Shown here: positions 39,363-48,153 of the stretch, in pieces
Position numbering within the stretch: position 1 is the stretch's first letter
How the letters are laid out: every line of letters starts with the position of its first letter
Assembly (NCBI GenBank): GCA_012034865.1
Contig: JAAUOM010000002.1
Coordinates: 1 to 64,000, forward strand
Reading direction: 5' to 3'
DNA: 64,000 nucleotides
Source: Acaryochloris sp. CRU_2_0
Lineage (GTDB): Bacteria; Cyanobacteriota; Cyanobacteriia; Thermosynechococcales; Thermosynechococcaceae
Position numbers and translations under genes: made by a program
Notes under the pieces: model-generated
Seen by the model: only the letters and a program-made list of their open reading frames with translations
What the model was told of the DNA's origin: nothing
Databases searched by the model: none

Positions 39363-40871
39363 TTATAGAGTCTTTAGATCTACAATTATTTTTCTGACAT
39401 CTAAAAGAATCGATCTCCCCTTTTGTAAAGCTAAAAGACCGATAAAAAAGCTACTAATTGTGATCAAAAATACAATCAAACACCCTAGGAGAGGATCAAT
39501 ATCTATCGTCTTACGGAAGGTAATTAACACTAAGGCTGTCCCTGCAGAGGCGAAGGAAAAAGGAGCAATAACGATGTAAAAATCTTTGGTTTGAACTGAG
39601 CCTTTGCGCCCTACAAACCAAAACAGCAGAGGTATTGTCAGACCTATTGCAACCATTGAGTAGGCTGTAGCGACACCCTTTGCTTTCCAGGGTAAGCCAA
39701 TGACAAAAGATAGAACCGTCAGGGTGGAGCTAAGGATTCCCCAACGGAAAAAATCCTCTGTTCGACCTTGAGATATGAATAACCAGCCCGTTGAATTGGC
39801 AATAGGTCGCAAGAGGCCTGAGATACCAAGGAAGGTAAAGATAGGGCTAGCGGCTAGCCACTTAGATCCCAATAAAATTTGAATCAGCCAATCAGAGGTG
39901 GCAATCATAAATAGAATGATGGGCAAAGTAAACAGGAGAATTTTTTCTAGGAGTCGCAAGTAAATCTGGCGGTAGCGATCAGGAGAGTCTATGAGTCTAC
40001 TGAGAAGCGGCACCGCTACATTGGCAATAGGGGCATTAATTTGGCTAATGGGTAATAGTAATAATTGATATGCTTTGGTGTAGAACCCAAGTTGTGCAGT
40101 CCCCCAAACTTTGCCAATGAGAACATTATCAAGATTAAGGGCCAAGTAATCGACCACACTAAAACCGGTGACATGGCTACCAAAGGCCAACATGGATCGC
40201 ACACCTGATTTGCGGGTGGGTAAGCTGGGCTGCCAACGACAGGCGATCCAAACTCCCAAAGTACCCGTGGTGATAGTCACTAGGGGCAAGATCACCAAGG
40301 CCCAGTAATTGAAACCCCACCTAGCAGATAAGATGGCTGCACTAATTCCCAAAAATTGCGCCAGAATATCGTTGAGCATCAGTGCTTTGTAATGCATTTG
40401 GCGAGTGAGCAACGCCGTATGCTGAACCCCTAAACCACCAACCATAATGCCAGTGGCTAAAGCAATGGTTAGCCAAACTAAACGAGGTTCGTTATAAAAC
40501 CAAGCAATTCCAGGGGCGATCGCAACTGTTACCAAGGTTGCCATCAGACTAAACGTCACATTAACCCAAAAGAGAGTACTCACTTGTTGCTGATTGATCT
40601 CTTCCTTTTGGATGGTGGCCATTGATAATCCCAGGTCTTTAAAGAGGGTCACAAAACCCATCACCGCAGTTACCATACCCACTAAGCCGTAATCATTAGG
40701 GGTTAACAGACGAGCCAAGACAACGTTGGCAACAAGGTTTAAGGTAAATTTCAACCCTTGAGCGACAATGGTTATTGCACCACCCTTGACTGCACGGCTT
40801 TTTAAGTTACTTCGTAAATGCTCCGTACTAAAAAAATGATCAGAGTCACGACTAGACTTTTGAATACTCAA
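39363..40871 (-). CDS. Wzx-type polysaccharide flippase (MOP/PST family)
   Basis: 502 residues with about 12-14 membrane helices. SRAVKGGAITIVAQGLKFTL, NVVLARLLTPNDYGLVGMVT, FKDLGLSMATIQKEEINQQQ, ALNLDNVLIGKVWGTAQLGF and YTKAYQLLLLPISQINAPIA are the recurrent motifs of the PST exporters. It flips undecaprenyl-linked repeat units across the plasma membrane before Wzy polymerisation. Confidence 0.92.
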   Translation of the reverse strand: MSIQKSSRDSDHFFSTEHLRSNLKSRAVKGGAITIVAQGLKFTLNLVANVVLARLLTPNDYGLVGMVTAVMGFVTLFKDLGLSMATIQKEEINQQQVSTLFWVNVTFSLMATLVTVAIAPGIAWFYNEPRLVWLTIALATGIMVGGLGVQHTALLTRQMHYKALMLNDILAQFLGISAAILSARWGFNYWALVILPLVTITTGTLGVWIACRWQPSLPTRKSGVRSMLAFGSHVTGFSVVDYLALNLDNVLIGKVWGTAQLGFYTKAYQLLLLPISQINAPIANVAVPLLSRLIDSPDRYRQIYLRLLEKILLFTLPIILFMIATSDWLIQILLGSKWLAASPIFTFLGISGLLRPIANSTGWLFISQGRTEDFFRWGILSSTLTVLSFVIGLPWKAKGVATAYSMVAIGLTIPLLFWFVGRKGSVQTKDFYIVIAPFSFASAGTALVLITFRKTIDIDPLLGCLIVFLITISSFFIGLLALQKGRSILLDVRKIIVDLKTL

Positions 40872-40905
40872 GGGCTTAGCCTAATTAATCTATCGATACC
40901 CTAAC

Positions 40906-43203
40906 CTATGCCTTCAGGTAGGAATAGCTTTTATGGGTTTGGTTAACACCATTAGCCACCAAACCAATCACATTTAACTTTTCATGGGCAGAGATTGCCT
41001 TGGATAGATCGACGCGGGTGACTTGCTTCATGCGACCCACCATTACCACACCATCGCAGCCTAAGCCGATGGGAATGGAGTCAACAACACCCAAGACTGG
41101 GGGACTATCGATCAAGATCAAGTCGTAACTATCCTCAAAAGCCTTAACCACCTCCCGCAGGCGTTCTAGACTGAGTAACTTAACGGGATCGGCTGATAGG
41201 GGTCCGGCAGTTAACACATCAATACTCAAATCAGATGGGGGTAAGGTTTCTTGGTCTAGATCGGATTCATCCCAGCGCATATAAACCCATTGGGGGGTAG
41301 ATTGTAACTCTGCTAGGCTTATATCTCCCATTAAGAGTGTAGATAATCCTTTATGGTTATTGAGGTTAAACATATGATGTAAGCTAGGCTTCCGCAAATC
41401 CGCATCAATCACCAGCACTCGCTGATCAAGACGAGCGGCACTAATGGCGAGACCCAAAGCTAGGGTAGATTTGCCTTCCCCAGGACCGGCTGAGGTAATC
41501 ATCAAGGTTTTGTAGGGATGGTTGTTTTGCAAGAGTTGAATGTTGGTATAAATCAAATCCAACGCCTCTCGCAGGGGCTGCCATTGGAAGAGTTCAGGTG
41601 TAGTTAAGCTGGAATGGTGGGTAGAGCTAAAAAGGACAAGAGACTCCTTGAGATCAGTGACAGATAGTTCAGGAATCGCCCCCAACAAAGGTAAGGGGAA
41701 CTGGTGACTCAGATCATCGGAGGTATGGAATTTATCATCCATTGCATCTCGAACAAAAGCAGCAATAGCTCCTAGGAATAAGCCAACTACTGCTCCTAGT
41801 AATAAATTGCGTTTGACGTTGGGACTAATCTGCACCCCAAGTTGTGGGGCTTCTACCACTTGCCAGTCAAACCCCCCACGGGCAATTTCTAAACCTAGTT
41901 CTTGACGGGCTTCTAAGAGCTTTTGTAGGGTTTGCCGACGGGTGGATACCTCTGGTTGCAATCGATTGAACTGAGCCATGAGTTCTGGATATTTTTTCAG
42001 CTCAGCCGTTAATTTCGCTTCTGTTTGCGCGAGGCTGAGATCCCTAGCTTTGAGACTTCCCAAGGTTTTCTGCAATTCAGTCAACTGACTGACCAGGGTT
42101 AAGTCGTTTTTCCCCAGTTGACCCACATTGAGTTGATCAGTACTATTCGGCAATGACCCAGCCTCCGCACCTACCACCCGACGGACTTCTTGTTGTAACA
42201 AGGTCAACTGATCCTGGCGTTCATTGAGCAAATTGACAATATCAGGGTGATCACGGGTTAAGGTTTGCCTTTTTTGGGCTAGCTGCAATTCTGTTTGCTG
42301 AATTTGATTTAACAGCGCTTGATATCGAGAAGATTCGCTCAGACGGGCTGATGTGCGTGCTTGACTGGGGGATAACTGAATTTGATGCTGCACACTGGTG
42401 TAACTAGCATAGGCTTCACGGTATTGGGCATCTAACGCCTGACGTTCCGTTTTAATGCGCTCTAGAGCCGCTGCTGCCGCTTGGGCTTGGGTTTCGGGGT
42501 CAATGACGCTACTACCACTGCGAAAGACTTTAAGGGCGGCTTCTGCTTCTAAAACACTTCTGCGCACCTCTGGTAATTGCTCATCAATGAAGGCCAAGCC
42601 CTTGGACAGACGGAGCTTTTGTTGTTCCAGATTATAGAGCTGATAGACAGACAATATAGTTCGTAAGATGTGTTCGGCTTTTTCTGGACTTGAGCTGATA
42701 TATTCAGCTGCTAAAACCTTGGTCGCTACCCTACCTTTACCGGTATGATCGGGACCATAGACAGGACTAAAGGATAAAGAGAGCCGCAATTCCTTGAGGG
42801 TAAGGTCAGGATAGTCTGGTTTTAACCGTTCTACCACCCTTAATAGAGCTTCAGAGCCTGTTAAAACTTGTAATTGAGTGGTTAGGTCAACTTGAACATT
42901 AGAATCTGCGAAGCGATCTTCTGGTGCTTCGGATCCTGTCTGATTACTAGGCTTGGATTGATAATTGGATTCAACCAAAATCTGCATGGAACTCTGGTAG
43001 ACAGGTTGAGTGATTAAAGTCAAGAAAATAGCGCCTGCTAGGGTACCTACAAACGTGCCCATAAACCAAAATTTCCGACGAATCAAGATGGAGAGCAGTT
43101 GTCCATAGCCCCATTCTTTTTCCAAGCTTTGGGCAATTAAAGCGTCTTGCTTAGCGAGTTGATTAGAGTGAGTAGAGACTTTATATAAAGAGTTTTCATT
43201 CAC
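40906..43203 (-). CDS. Polysaccharide co-polymerase/tyrosine autokinase (Wzc/BY-kinase type)
   Basis: 765 residues. An N-terminal Wzz-like domain with TM1 at about 42-60, long coiled coils (200-430, with SGSSVIDPETQAQAAAAALE and QLAQKRQTLTRDHPDIVNLL), TM2 near 465-485, then a BY-kinase domain: Walker A with Lys578 (SAGPGEGKSTLALG), Walker A' VLVIDADLRKPSLHHMF and Walker B YDLILIDSPPVLGVVDS. The C-terminus has only a short Tyr tail (KSYSYLKA). It controls chain length and export. Confidence 0.92.
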   Translation of the reverse strand: MNENSLYKVSTHSNQLAKQDALIAQSLEKEWGYGQLLSILIRRKFWFMGTFVGTLAGAIFLTLITQPVYQSSMQILVESNYQSKPSNQTGSEAPEDRFADSNVQVDLTTQLQVLTGSEALLRVVERLKPDYPDLTLKELRLSLSFSPVYGPDHTGKGRVATKVLAAEYISSSPEKAEHILRTILSVYQLYNLEQQKLRLSKGLAFIDEQLPEVRRSVLEAEAALKVFRSGSSVIDPETQAQAAAAALERIKTERQALDAQYREAYASYTSVQHQIQLSPSQARTSARLSESSRYQALLNQIQQTELQLAQKRQTLTRDHPDIVNLLNERQDQLTLLQQEVRRVVGAEAGSLPNSTDQLNVGQLGKNDLTLVSQLTELQKTLGSLKARDLSLAQTEAKLTAELKKYPELMAQFNRLQPEVSTRRQTLQKLLEARQELGLEIARGGFDWQVVEAPQLGVQISPNVKRNLLLGAVVGLFLGAIAAFVRDAMDDKFHTSDDLSHQFPLPLLGAIPELSVTDLKESLVLFSSTHHSSLTTPELFQWQPLREALDLIYTNIQLLQNNHPYKTLMITSAGPGEGKSTLALGLAISAARLDQRVLVIDADLRKPSLHHMFNLNNHKGLSTLLMGDISLAELQSTPQWVYMRWDESDLDQETLPPSDLSIDVLTAGPLSADPVKLLSLERLREVVKAFEDSYDLILIDSPPVLGVVDSIPIGLGCDGVVMVGRMKQVTRVDLSKAISAHEKLNVIGLVANGVNQTHKSYSYLKA

Positions 43204-43214
43204 AATTCAGTTAT

Positions 43215-44342
43215 TCAGCTAATAGAGGGAACAAAGGAGCCGGAATTACAAAGCCAAGCGGGATTAACCTGATTAATAATTTGATGAATCTTTTCAAAAA
43301 AGATAGTTTCAGAGAATTGGGATAGTGCATGATTTCTAATTAGATGATGATCCCAATGGATTTGTTGCGATCGCAACAGTGCCACCTCTAAAGCACTCAC
43401 TGTTTGTTGATGAAAGAAGACACTGGTCTTATCAGGAATTTGGGTATCGAGGATGCCTCCTACCCCGTAAGAGATCACAGGTGTACCACTGGCATTGGCT
43501 TCTATCGGCACTAAACCATAATCTTCCAGCGCGGCAACGACCACACCCCTGGCTTTGGCCATTAAATGACAGCGTTCTGCATCCGAGACGTAACCCAAAA
43601 ATTGAGTATTCGATAAGGCTCGGCTTTCCAAGTTCTTTCGTTCTGGCCCTTCTCCCATAATTTTCAATGGCCAGCCTAGCTTATTAAAGGCATCAACAAT
43701 AATATCAATTCGCTTATAACTGAGCAAACGAGAAGAGACTAAATAGTAATCTTCTTTTTGATCAGAAAAGGTAAATTGATCACTATCAATGGGGTAATTG
43801 ACGACGAGGGCTTGTTTTCTGTAGGTTCTCTGAATCCGGCGAGCAACTTCAGTAGAATTAGCGATGTACAAGTCTGGCTCTTGTGCATAGGCTAAATCAG
43901 CCTTCCTCATCATTTTGAACATTTTCTCAATAAAGGGATATAAATGCTGGTAGTCCGCATATTCGCGCAGGTAGGTTTGGGTATCCCAGAGAAAACGGGT
44001 GACATTGTGGCAAAAGCAAATATGTTTGGCATCCGGCCTTTTCCGGACAGCCTTGGCAAAACTGGTACTGCTGCTAATAATCAGATCATACTTCTGCAAA
44101 TTGAGAGACCTGAAGGCTGGGTAATAAAAAGGTGCCAGCAATCTAAAATACTTTGTTGCCCCTGGTATTTGCTGTAGCACTGTCGTATGCACAAGGCGAT
44201 CGCCCAGCTCAATCGTCCGTTGTGGATCGTACAAGGATGTAAAAATATCAGCATGGGGAAAGCGACGACACAACAACTCAAATACTCGCTCAGCGCCTCC
44301 TCGTTGGGTAAGATAGTCATGAACTAGAGCGATTTTTATCAT
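43215..44342 (-). CDS. GT4-type glycosyltransferase, probably first gene of the locus
   Basis: 375 residues. MIKIALVHDYLTQRGGAERV then CFCHNVTRFLWDTQTYLREY, IANSTEVARRIQR, DYYLVSSRLLSYKRIDIIVD, NTQFLGYVSDAERCHLMAKA and EDYGLVPIEANASGTPVISY are typical of the cyanobacterial GT4 group found beside Wzc. It starts 587 bases away from the lasso ABC exporter and lies 12 bases upstream of the tyrosine autokinase gene. Confidence 0.9.
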   Translation of the reverse strand: MIKIALVHDYLTQRGGAERVFELLCRRFPHADIFTSLYDPQRTIELGDRLVHTTVLQQIPGATKYFRLLAPFYYPAFRSLNLQKYDLIISSSTSFAKAVRKRPDAKHICFCHNVTRFLWDTQTYLREYADYQHLYPFIEKMFKMMRKADLAYAQEPDLYIANSTEVARRIQRTYRKQALVVNYPIDSDQFTFSDQKEDYYLVSSRLLSYKRIDIIVDAFNKLGWPLKIMGEGPERKNLESRALSNTQFLGYVSDAERCHLMAKARGVVVAALEDYGLVPIEANASGTPVISYGVGGILDTQIPDKTSVFFHQQTVSALEVALLRSQQIHWDHHLIRNHALSQFSETIFFEKIHQIINQVNPAWLCNSGSFVPSIS

Positions 44343-44929
44343 GCGTTTGTAATCAAGGAGCTACCTTAGGAAGGTTTTTGAGTTGGAGAACTGGAAGCCT
44401 AGGCAGGATTCAAGGATTAGGCATGAAGATAGCATAAGTCTTACAAAATGCCTATGCGCAAAGGAATATTTTCAGCTTAAAACCATCATTCTACCGACAT
44501 TTCATCAAGTTCAGTGTTCGAGCTAAGACAACCTTGACTCTACAGCAATAATCCTAATAGGCTCCACATTTTCCACTTCTTTCTGACCTCCTCGGCTTCA
44601 GTATCCCCACCATAGAGACCCACAAAACCCAACTGGGATTTCATTCCTCAAAATCTACGAATAAACATATGTATAAAATAAATGGGTGAAACTCTAGGGA
44701 AGAAGACTTTGCCAGTAGAGCTTGGCAGCAGTAACGCGACCAGGCAAGCGTCATGGATAAATGCAGAAGTAACCAAACTGTGCTAAACAGCAGAAAGGTA
44801 GACCCTAGATACCTCACTAGAAAATCAGCTTGTTGGGCTACCTAGTATAGCTTTATATTTTGTCTTGGGCAAATAATTCCAAAACTTACTTCGGACAAAT
44901 AATTCTTAAAACGGTCTCTTTCTGTCTTT
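44343..44929. promoter_or_regulatory. Intergenic region between lasso operon end and exopolysaccharide operon
   Basis: 587 bases with no coding signal I trust. It should contain the exopolysaccharide promoter (minus strand, upstream of 44342) and the end of the lasso operon. An imperfect direct repeat, GCAAATAATTCCAAAAC at 44869-44885 and ACAAATAATTCTTAAAAC at 44895-44912, lies just downstream of the lasso ABC stop. No strong intrinsic terminator found. Confidence 0.35.
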
Positions 44930-46747
44930 CTAGCGATAATTCTGTGCTTGAGTCTCGAACATGAATGCATAGACGCCATTAATAGCCATTAAATCGTCAT
45001 GTCTGCCTTCTTCAACCACCCTACCTTGAGACATCACATAGATATAATCAGCCATTTTTACCGTGGATAACCGATGACTGATCAAAATGGCCGATTGGTG
45101 TTGAATCAGTTGCCGAAACTGCTGAAACACTTCATACTCAGCCTTAGGATCCATGGCACTGGTTGGCTCATCAAGAACAATCATCTGGGAGTCCCGCAGA
45201 AACGCTCGTGCCAAGGCAATCTTTTGCCACTGGCCAATGCTCAGTTCTTCCCCTGCATCAAACAACTTACCCAGAACTGTATCGTAGCCTTTGGGTAAAG
45301 TTCTAATCACCTGATCTGCGCCAGATAAGCGGGCAGCGGCAATGACGCGATCATCTTCAAGGGGTAAATCCACATTGCCTAACCAAATATTTTCTTTGGC
45401 AGTAAAATAATATTTGGCATAGTCTTGAAAAATGACACTGACTTGACGGCGTAAATCTGCGATCGCAAACTCTCGTAAATCAATCCCATCTAGCGTGATC
45501 GAACCATACGTCGGATCGTATAACCGACAGAGCAGTTTAATCAGCGTCGTCTTCCCAGAGCCATTTTCACCCACCAAGGCAATCACCTCCCCTGGTCGAA
45601 CCCTCAAAGTGATATTCTCTAGAGCCTGACGGTTGGTGGTGCCATATTGAAAACTCACCTGATTAAACACAATCCCCTTTGTCCAGGGCAGTGGCAGAGG
45701 CCGAAGATGGATCGGATCCAGCACCTTTGGTTGCAAATCGAGGAACTCATACAAATTGACTAAGAAAAGATTATCTTCGTATAAACCCGATCCGCCTTGC
45801 ATCAGATTTTTAAGGTTCGTCTGTCCTCGTTGCAGGGCCTGAGAGTAGAGAACCAGATCTCCTATCTGTAAACGACCTTGAATCGTTTGATAAACAATAA
45901 ACGCAAAAATAGCCAAAACAACCAGCCCTGCGCCCGCTTCAGTGCCAAAATACAAAAAAGATCGGTTCTTTAAAATTTGCACCGTTTCTTGATAGAGCTG
46001 CTGCCGGATACCCAAATACCGTTTGCTAAACAATGAACCTAAATTGAACAGCCGAATTTCTTTAGCACACTCATCCGTCGTCAGCATCCACCCCAAATAC
46101 ATACTTTGCCGCTGCATCTGAGTTCGCCGACGTTGCCACTGATACATCGTTTGCGAATAGCGAATTTTAACGATAACAGGTGGAATTGCCGTCACCAGTA
46201 AAACCCCTAAAATACCCCAGTGCAAAGCAACCAATAAGCCCAGCATCGCCACTAGGGAAATGCCATTTTGTCCGACCTGTGCCAAGCGATCTAGAATCCG
46301 AGGGGGGCGAAAAGGGGCTTCTTGTTGGGCACGCTGCAACAAATCATGATATTGGGGATTTTCATAATGTTCTAAATCAGCCGCGATCGCCTTAGCATGA
46401 ATAATTCCCTGCATATAATCGGTCACACGTTGGGCATGGGCTTGATTGACTAGCTCTGCTAAAGATGTAAACGAGGTAGTTAAAATGGCGACAATCCCCG
46501 ATAGGATTAGCAGCGGCACACAGTTTTGAAAAGCAGCCGCTTTATTCACTACCGTCACACTTACCGCAACCGCATCAATGATCAGTTTAGTCAGATAAAT
46601 CCCAGCAACAGGCAGAATTCCTTGGGCAATGACTAACGCCACCCTAGCAGTGGTCCAACCTGGACTACTGTCCCAAACCAGCCGAAGGGCGGGTAAAAAG
46701 TGGATATTTTGGGCAACCCTCCGCTTTAATTTGTTGGCCAATCCCAT
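44930..46747 (-). CDS. Lasso peptide exporter, ABC transporter with fused permease/ATPase
   Basis: 605 residues. An N-terminal six-helix ABC permease domain, then an ATPase: Walker A VGENGSGKTT with Lys399, signature ELSIGQWQKIALARAFLRD (LSIGQ in place of LSGGQ) and Walker B MIVLDEPTSAMD. No N-terminal C39 peptidase domain, so it exports an already processed peptide; the leader is removed by the B2 protease encoded at 50816-51277. Such D-type exporters give both secretion and immunity in lasso systems. Last gene of the operon, 42 bases after the kinase. Confidence 0.88.
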   Translation of the reverse strand: MGLANKLKRRVAQNIHFLPALRLVWDSSPGWTTARVALVIAQGILPVAGIYLTKLIIDAVAVSVTVVNKAAAFQNCVPLLILSGIVAILTTSFTSLAELVNQAHAQRVTDYMQGIIHAKAIAADLEHYENPQYHDLLQRAQQEAPFRPPRILDRLAQVGQNGISLVAMLGLLVALHWGILGVLLVTAIPPVIVKIRYSQTMYQWQRRRTQMQRQSMYLGWMLTTDECAKEIRLFNLGSLFSKRYLGIRQQLYQETVQILKNRSFLYFGTEAGAGLVVLAIFAFIVYQTIQGRLQIGDLVLYSQALQRGQTNLKNLMQGGSGLYEDNLFLVNLYEFLDLQPKVLDPIHLRPLPLPWTKGIVFNQVSFQYGTTNRQALENITLRVRPGEVIALVGENGSGKTTLIKLLCRLYDPTYGSITLDGIDLREFAIADLRRQVSVIFQDYAKYYFTAKENIWLGNVDLPLEDDRVIAAARLSGADQVIRTLPKGYDTVLGKLFDAGEELSIGQWQKIALARAFLRDSQMIVLDEPTSAMDPKAEYEVFQQFRQLIQHQSAILISHRLSTVKMADYIYVMSQGRVVEEGRHDDLMAINGVYAFMFETQAQNYR

Positions 46748-46767
46748 GGAACCTGCTTATCCCACAT

Positions 46768-46797
46768 TTCATAATCACAATGTTCATAATCACAATG
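46768..46797. repeat. 15-bp tandem duplication at kinase/exporter junction
   Basis: TTCATAATCACAATG occurs twice head to tail (46768-46782 and 46783-46797). The duplication lies across the stop codon of the kinase gene and the ribosome-binding region of the ABC exporter, so it may change their spacing. It is probably a simple slippage product. Confidence 0.8.
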
Positions 46798-47701
46798 TAG
46801 AAGGCTGCAAATGACTTTCCACTAATTGCGCCATGTCCGCCACTAATTCTAAGTGATGCGGACGCTCTAACCGATACAAAGGAACATGACGAATCACCGC
46901 CATGCATTGCTGGAAATGCACCCCTCCAGGTTGACCTTGGAGCAATTGGGGACTCCCTTGGGCAAAGTAGGTATGGGTAATCAATTGTTTAATTGCCTCT
47001 TGTAGACCCAGGGGCTGAGCTGCAACCACTGACCCCTTCGCCAATTGGTACACCCCTTTGAGGGGTAGAGAATCTTGGGCAAATCGTTCAATATTGCGAC
47101 GCGATCGTTTTTCATAACCTCTGGCCAGCGTTGGCAAAGTGTCAGGATGATCCCCCAAGGCAAATACTGCCGCTTCCGGCAACAGTTTAAGCTGAGGAAA
47201 ACCAGGGATAATTCTGGGCGGCTCTTCAGCCTTAAGATCCACCAGCACCAGATCATCCGCCACTAAATGGTGCCCACGTCCATAGAGGGTTGCGGCCAAG
47301 GTCGACTTTCCCCAACCCTTCCCAGCAATAAATGCAGCCACACCACCGTTAATAGCCACAGCACTGCCATGCAACACCAAAAATCCCCGTTGATGCAGAA
47401 TAACTGCCAGCAAAATTCCTAAAATGGGCAAGTGGAGTAGACGCTCTTCCACATTTGGCTCCGGATCCAGGATGATTTCTTGGCCATCACGCACCGAAAA
47501 AGCACCCACATCCTCCCAAAAACAAGAAACTTCGTGGGCACCGATGTAACGAGACATTCCTAAATTGATCTGGGAGAACCGAGAACGATCCACCACTCCA
47601 AAGCGAATGACCACATCAGGCGGTGATTCATCAATGGCAATGAGTTCTGGGAAGTGCAAGACAGAACTTAAATTCAGACCATAGGCTCGATAAAAATACA
47701 T
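46790..47701 (-). CDS. HPr-kinase-like protein, probable lasso-peptide tailoring kinase
   Basis: 303 residues. The N-terminal region (MYFYRAYGLNLSSVLHFPEL, then VVIRFGVVD) is typical of the HprK-like proteins in RiPP clusters. LVLHGSAVAINGGVAAFIAG followed by KGWGKSTLAATL is the P-loop (residues 126-134), and LVADDLVLVD (Asp149/Asp150) is the second metal/nucleotide motif. In paeninodin-type lasso clusters such kinases phosphorylate a C-terminal Ser of the precursor. The precursor here has Ser42 as its penultimate residue. The gene follows the precursor, separated by a strong hairpin. Kinase activity on the peptide is an inference. Confidence 0.8.
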   Translation of the reverse strand: MYFYRAYGLNLSSVLHFPELIAIDESPPDVVIRFGVVDRSRFSQINLGMSRYIGAHEVSCFWEDVGAFSVRDGQEIILDPEPNVEERLLHLPILGILLAVILHQRGFLVLHGSAVAINGGVAAFIAGKGWGKSTLAATLYGRGHHLVADDLVLVDLKAEEPPRIIPGFPQLKLLPEAAVFALGDHPDTLPTLARGYEKRSRRNIERFAQDSLPLKGVYQLAKGSVVAAQPLGLQEAIKQLITHTYFAQGSPQLLQGQPGGVHFQQCMAVIRHVPLYRLERPHHLELVADMAQLVESHLQPSTL

Positions 47702-47771
47702 CCGTTTTATAATTCACAACTAGGTTTAGAACCGCTACAGCTTGTTTTTGCAAGACACCTCAAAAGCAAAT

Positions 47772-47798
47772 GGAGAGAAACAAGCTTTGTTTCTCTCC
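47772..47798 (-). terminator. Strong hairpin between lasso precursor and kinase genes
   Basis: A perfect 12-bp inverted repeat with a three-base loop: GGAGAGAAACAA (47772-47783), GCT, TTGTTTCTCTCC (47787-47798). On the minus strand it lies about 86 bases after the precursor stop and about 70 before the kinase start, and is followed by ATTTGCTTTTG, a weak U tract. It could be a partial terminator or an RNA-stabilising stem that keeps precursor mRNA more abundant than the downstream tailoring and export genes. Confidence 0.7.
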
Positions 47799-47883
47799 AC
47801 CCAACTCAAGCAATTGAGCAAACGATTGTCTGTAATCACACTCCCATGGCTTCTTAAAGATTAGGATTGCAGTTGCGGCTAGC

Positions 47884-48015
47884 CTATACTGAAGGGAACG
47901 CGGTATTTGGTGCGCCACGAGGCACATCGGAGTTAACTATACCCCCTTGTAGGGTAATCGTTTCAACATTGCCATGATTGGTCAGTTGTGGCCGATGATA
48001 TGTTTTTTTATCCAT
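47884..48015 (-). CDS. Lasso peptide precursor (43 residues)
   Basis: ATG 48015 with a Shine-Dalgarno AGGAG seven bases upstream; stop TAG at 47884-47886. The leader MDKKTYHRPQLTNHGNVET matches the lasso leader pattern YxxPxLxxxGxxxxxT exactly: Tyr6, Pro9, Leu11, Gly15, Thr21. With Thr21 at position -2, cleavage after Leu22 frees a core that begins Gln23 (QGGIVNSD), so Asp30 is core position 8 and can close an eight-residue macrolactam with the N-terminus. The tail is VPRGAPNTAFPSV. If cleavage were after Gln23, Gly24-Asp30 would give a seven-residue ring. Flanked by cyclase and kinase genes on the same strand. No homologue is claimed. Confidence 0.85.
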   Translation of the reverse strand: MDKKTYHRPQLTNHGNVETITLQGGIVNSDVPRGAPNTAFPSV

Positions 48016-48153
48016 AATTTTCTCCTGACACAAATATGATGTAACAATAGCTAATTTTCATCAAGATTGGCAAGTTTTTCATAAGTCTGTTAGATTTTAC
48101 GGGGGATAACAGCACTCTAGCAATCACAATTATTGGCAGACCAGCAAAAGCTT

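Noticed and set aside
40906-43203. A60-codon plus-strand frame at 42455 within the kinase gene
   Set aside because: Ala/Ser-rich shadow of the coiled-coil coding sequence.
44343-44929. Second lasso precursor in the 587-base gap
   Set aside because: No short frame with the YxxPxL...G...T pattern on either strand.
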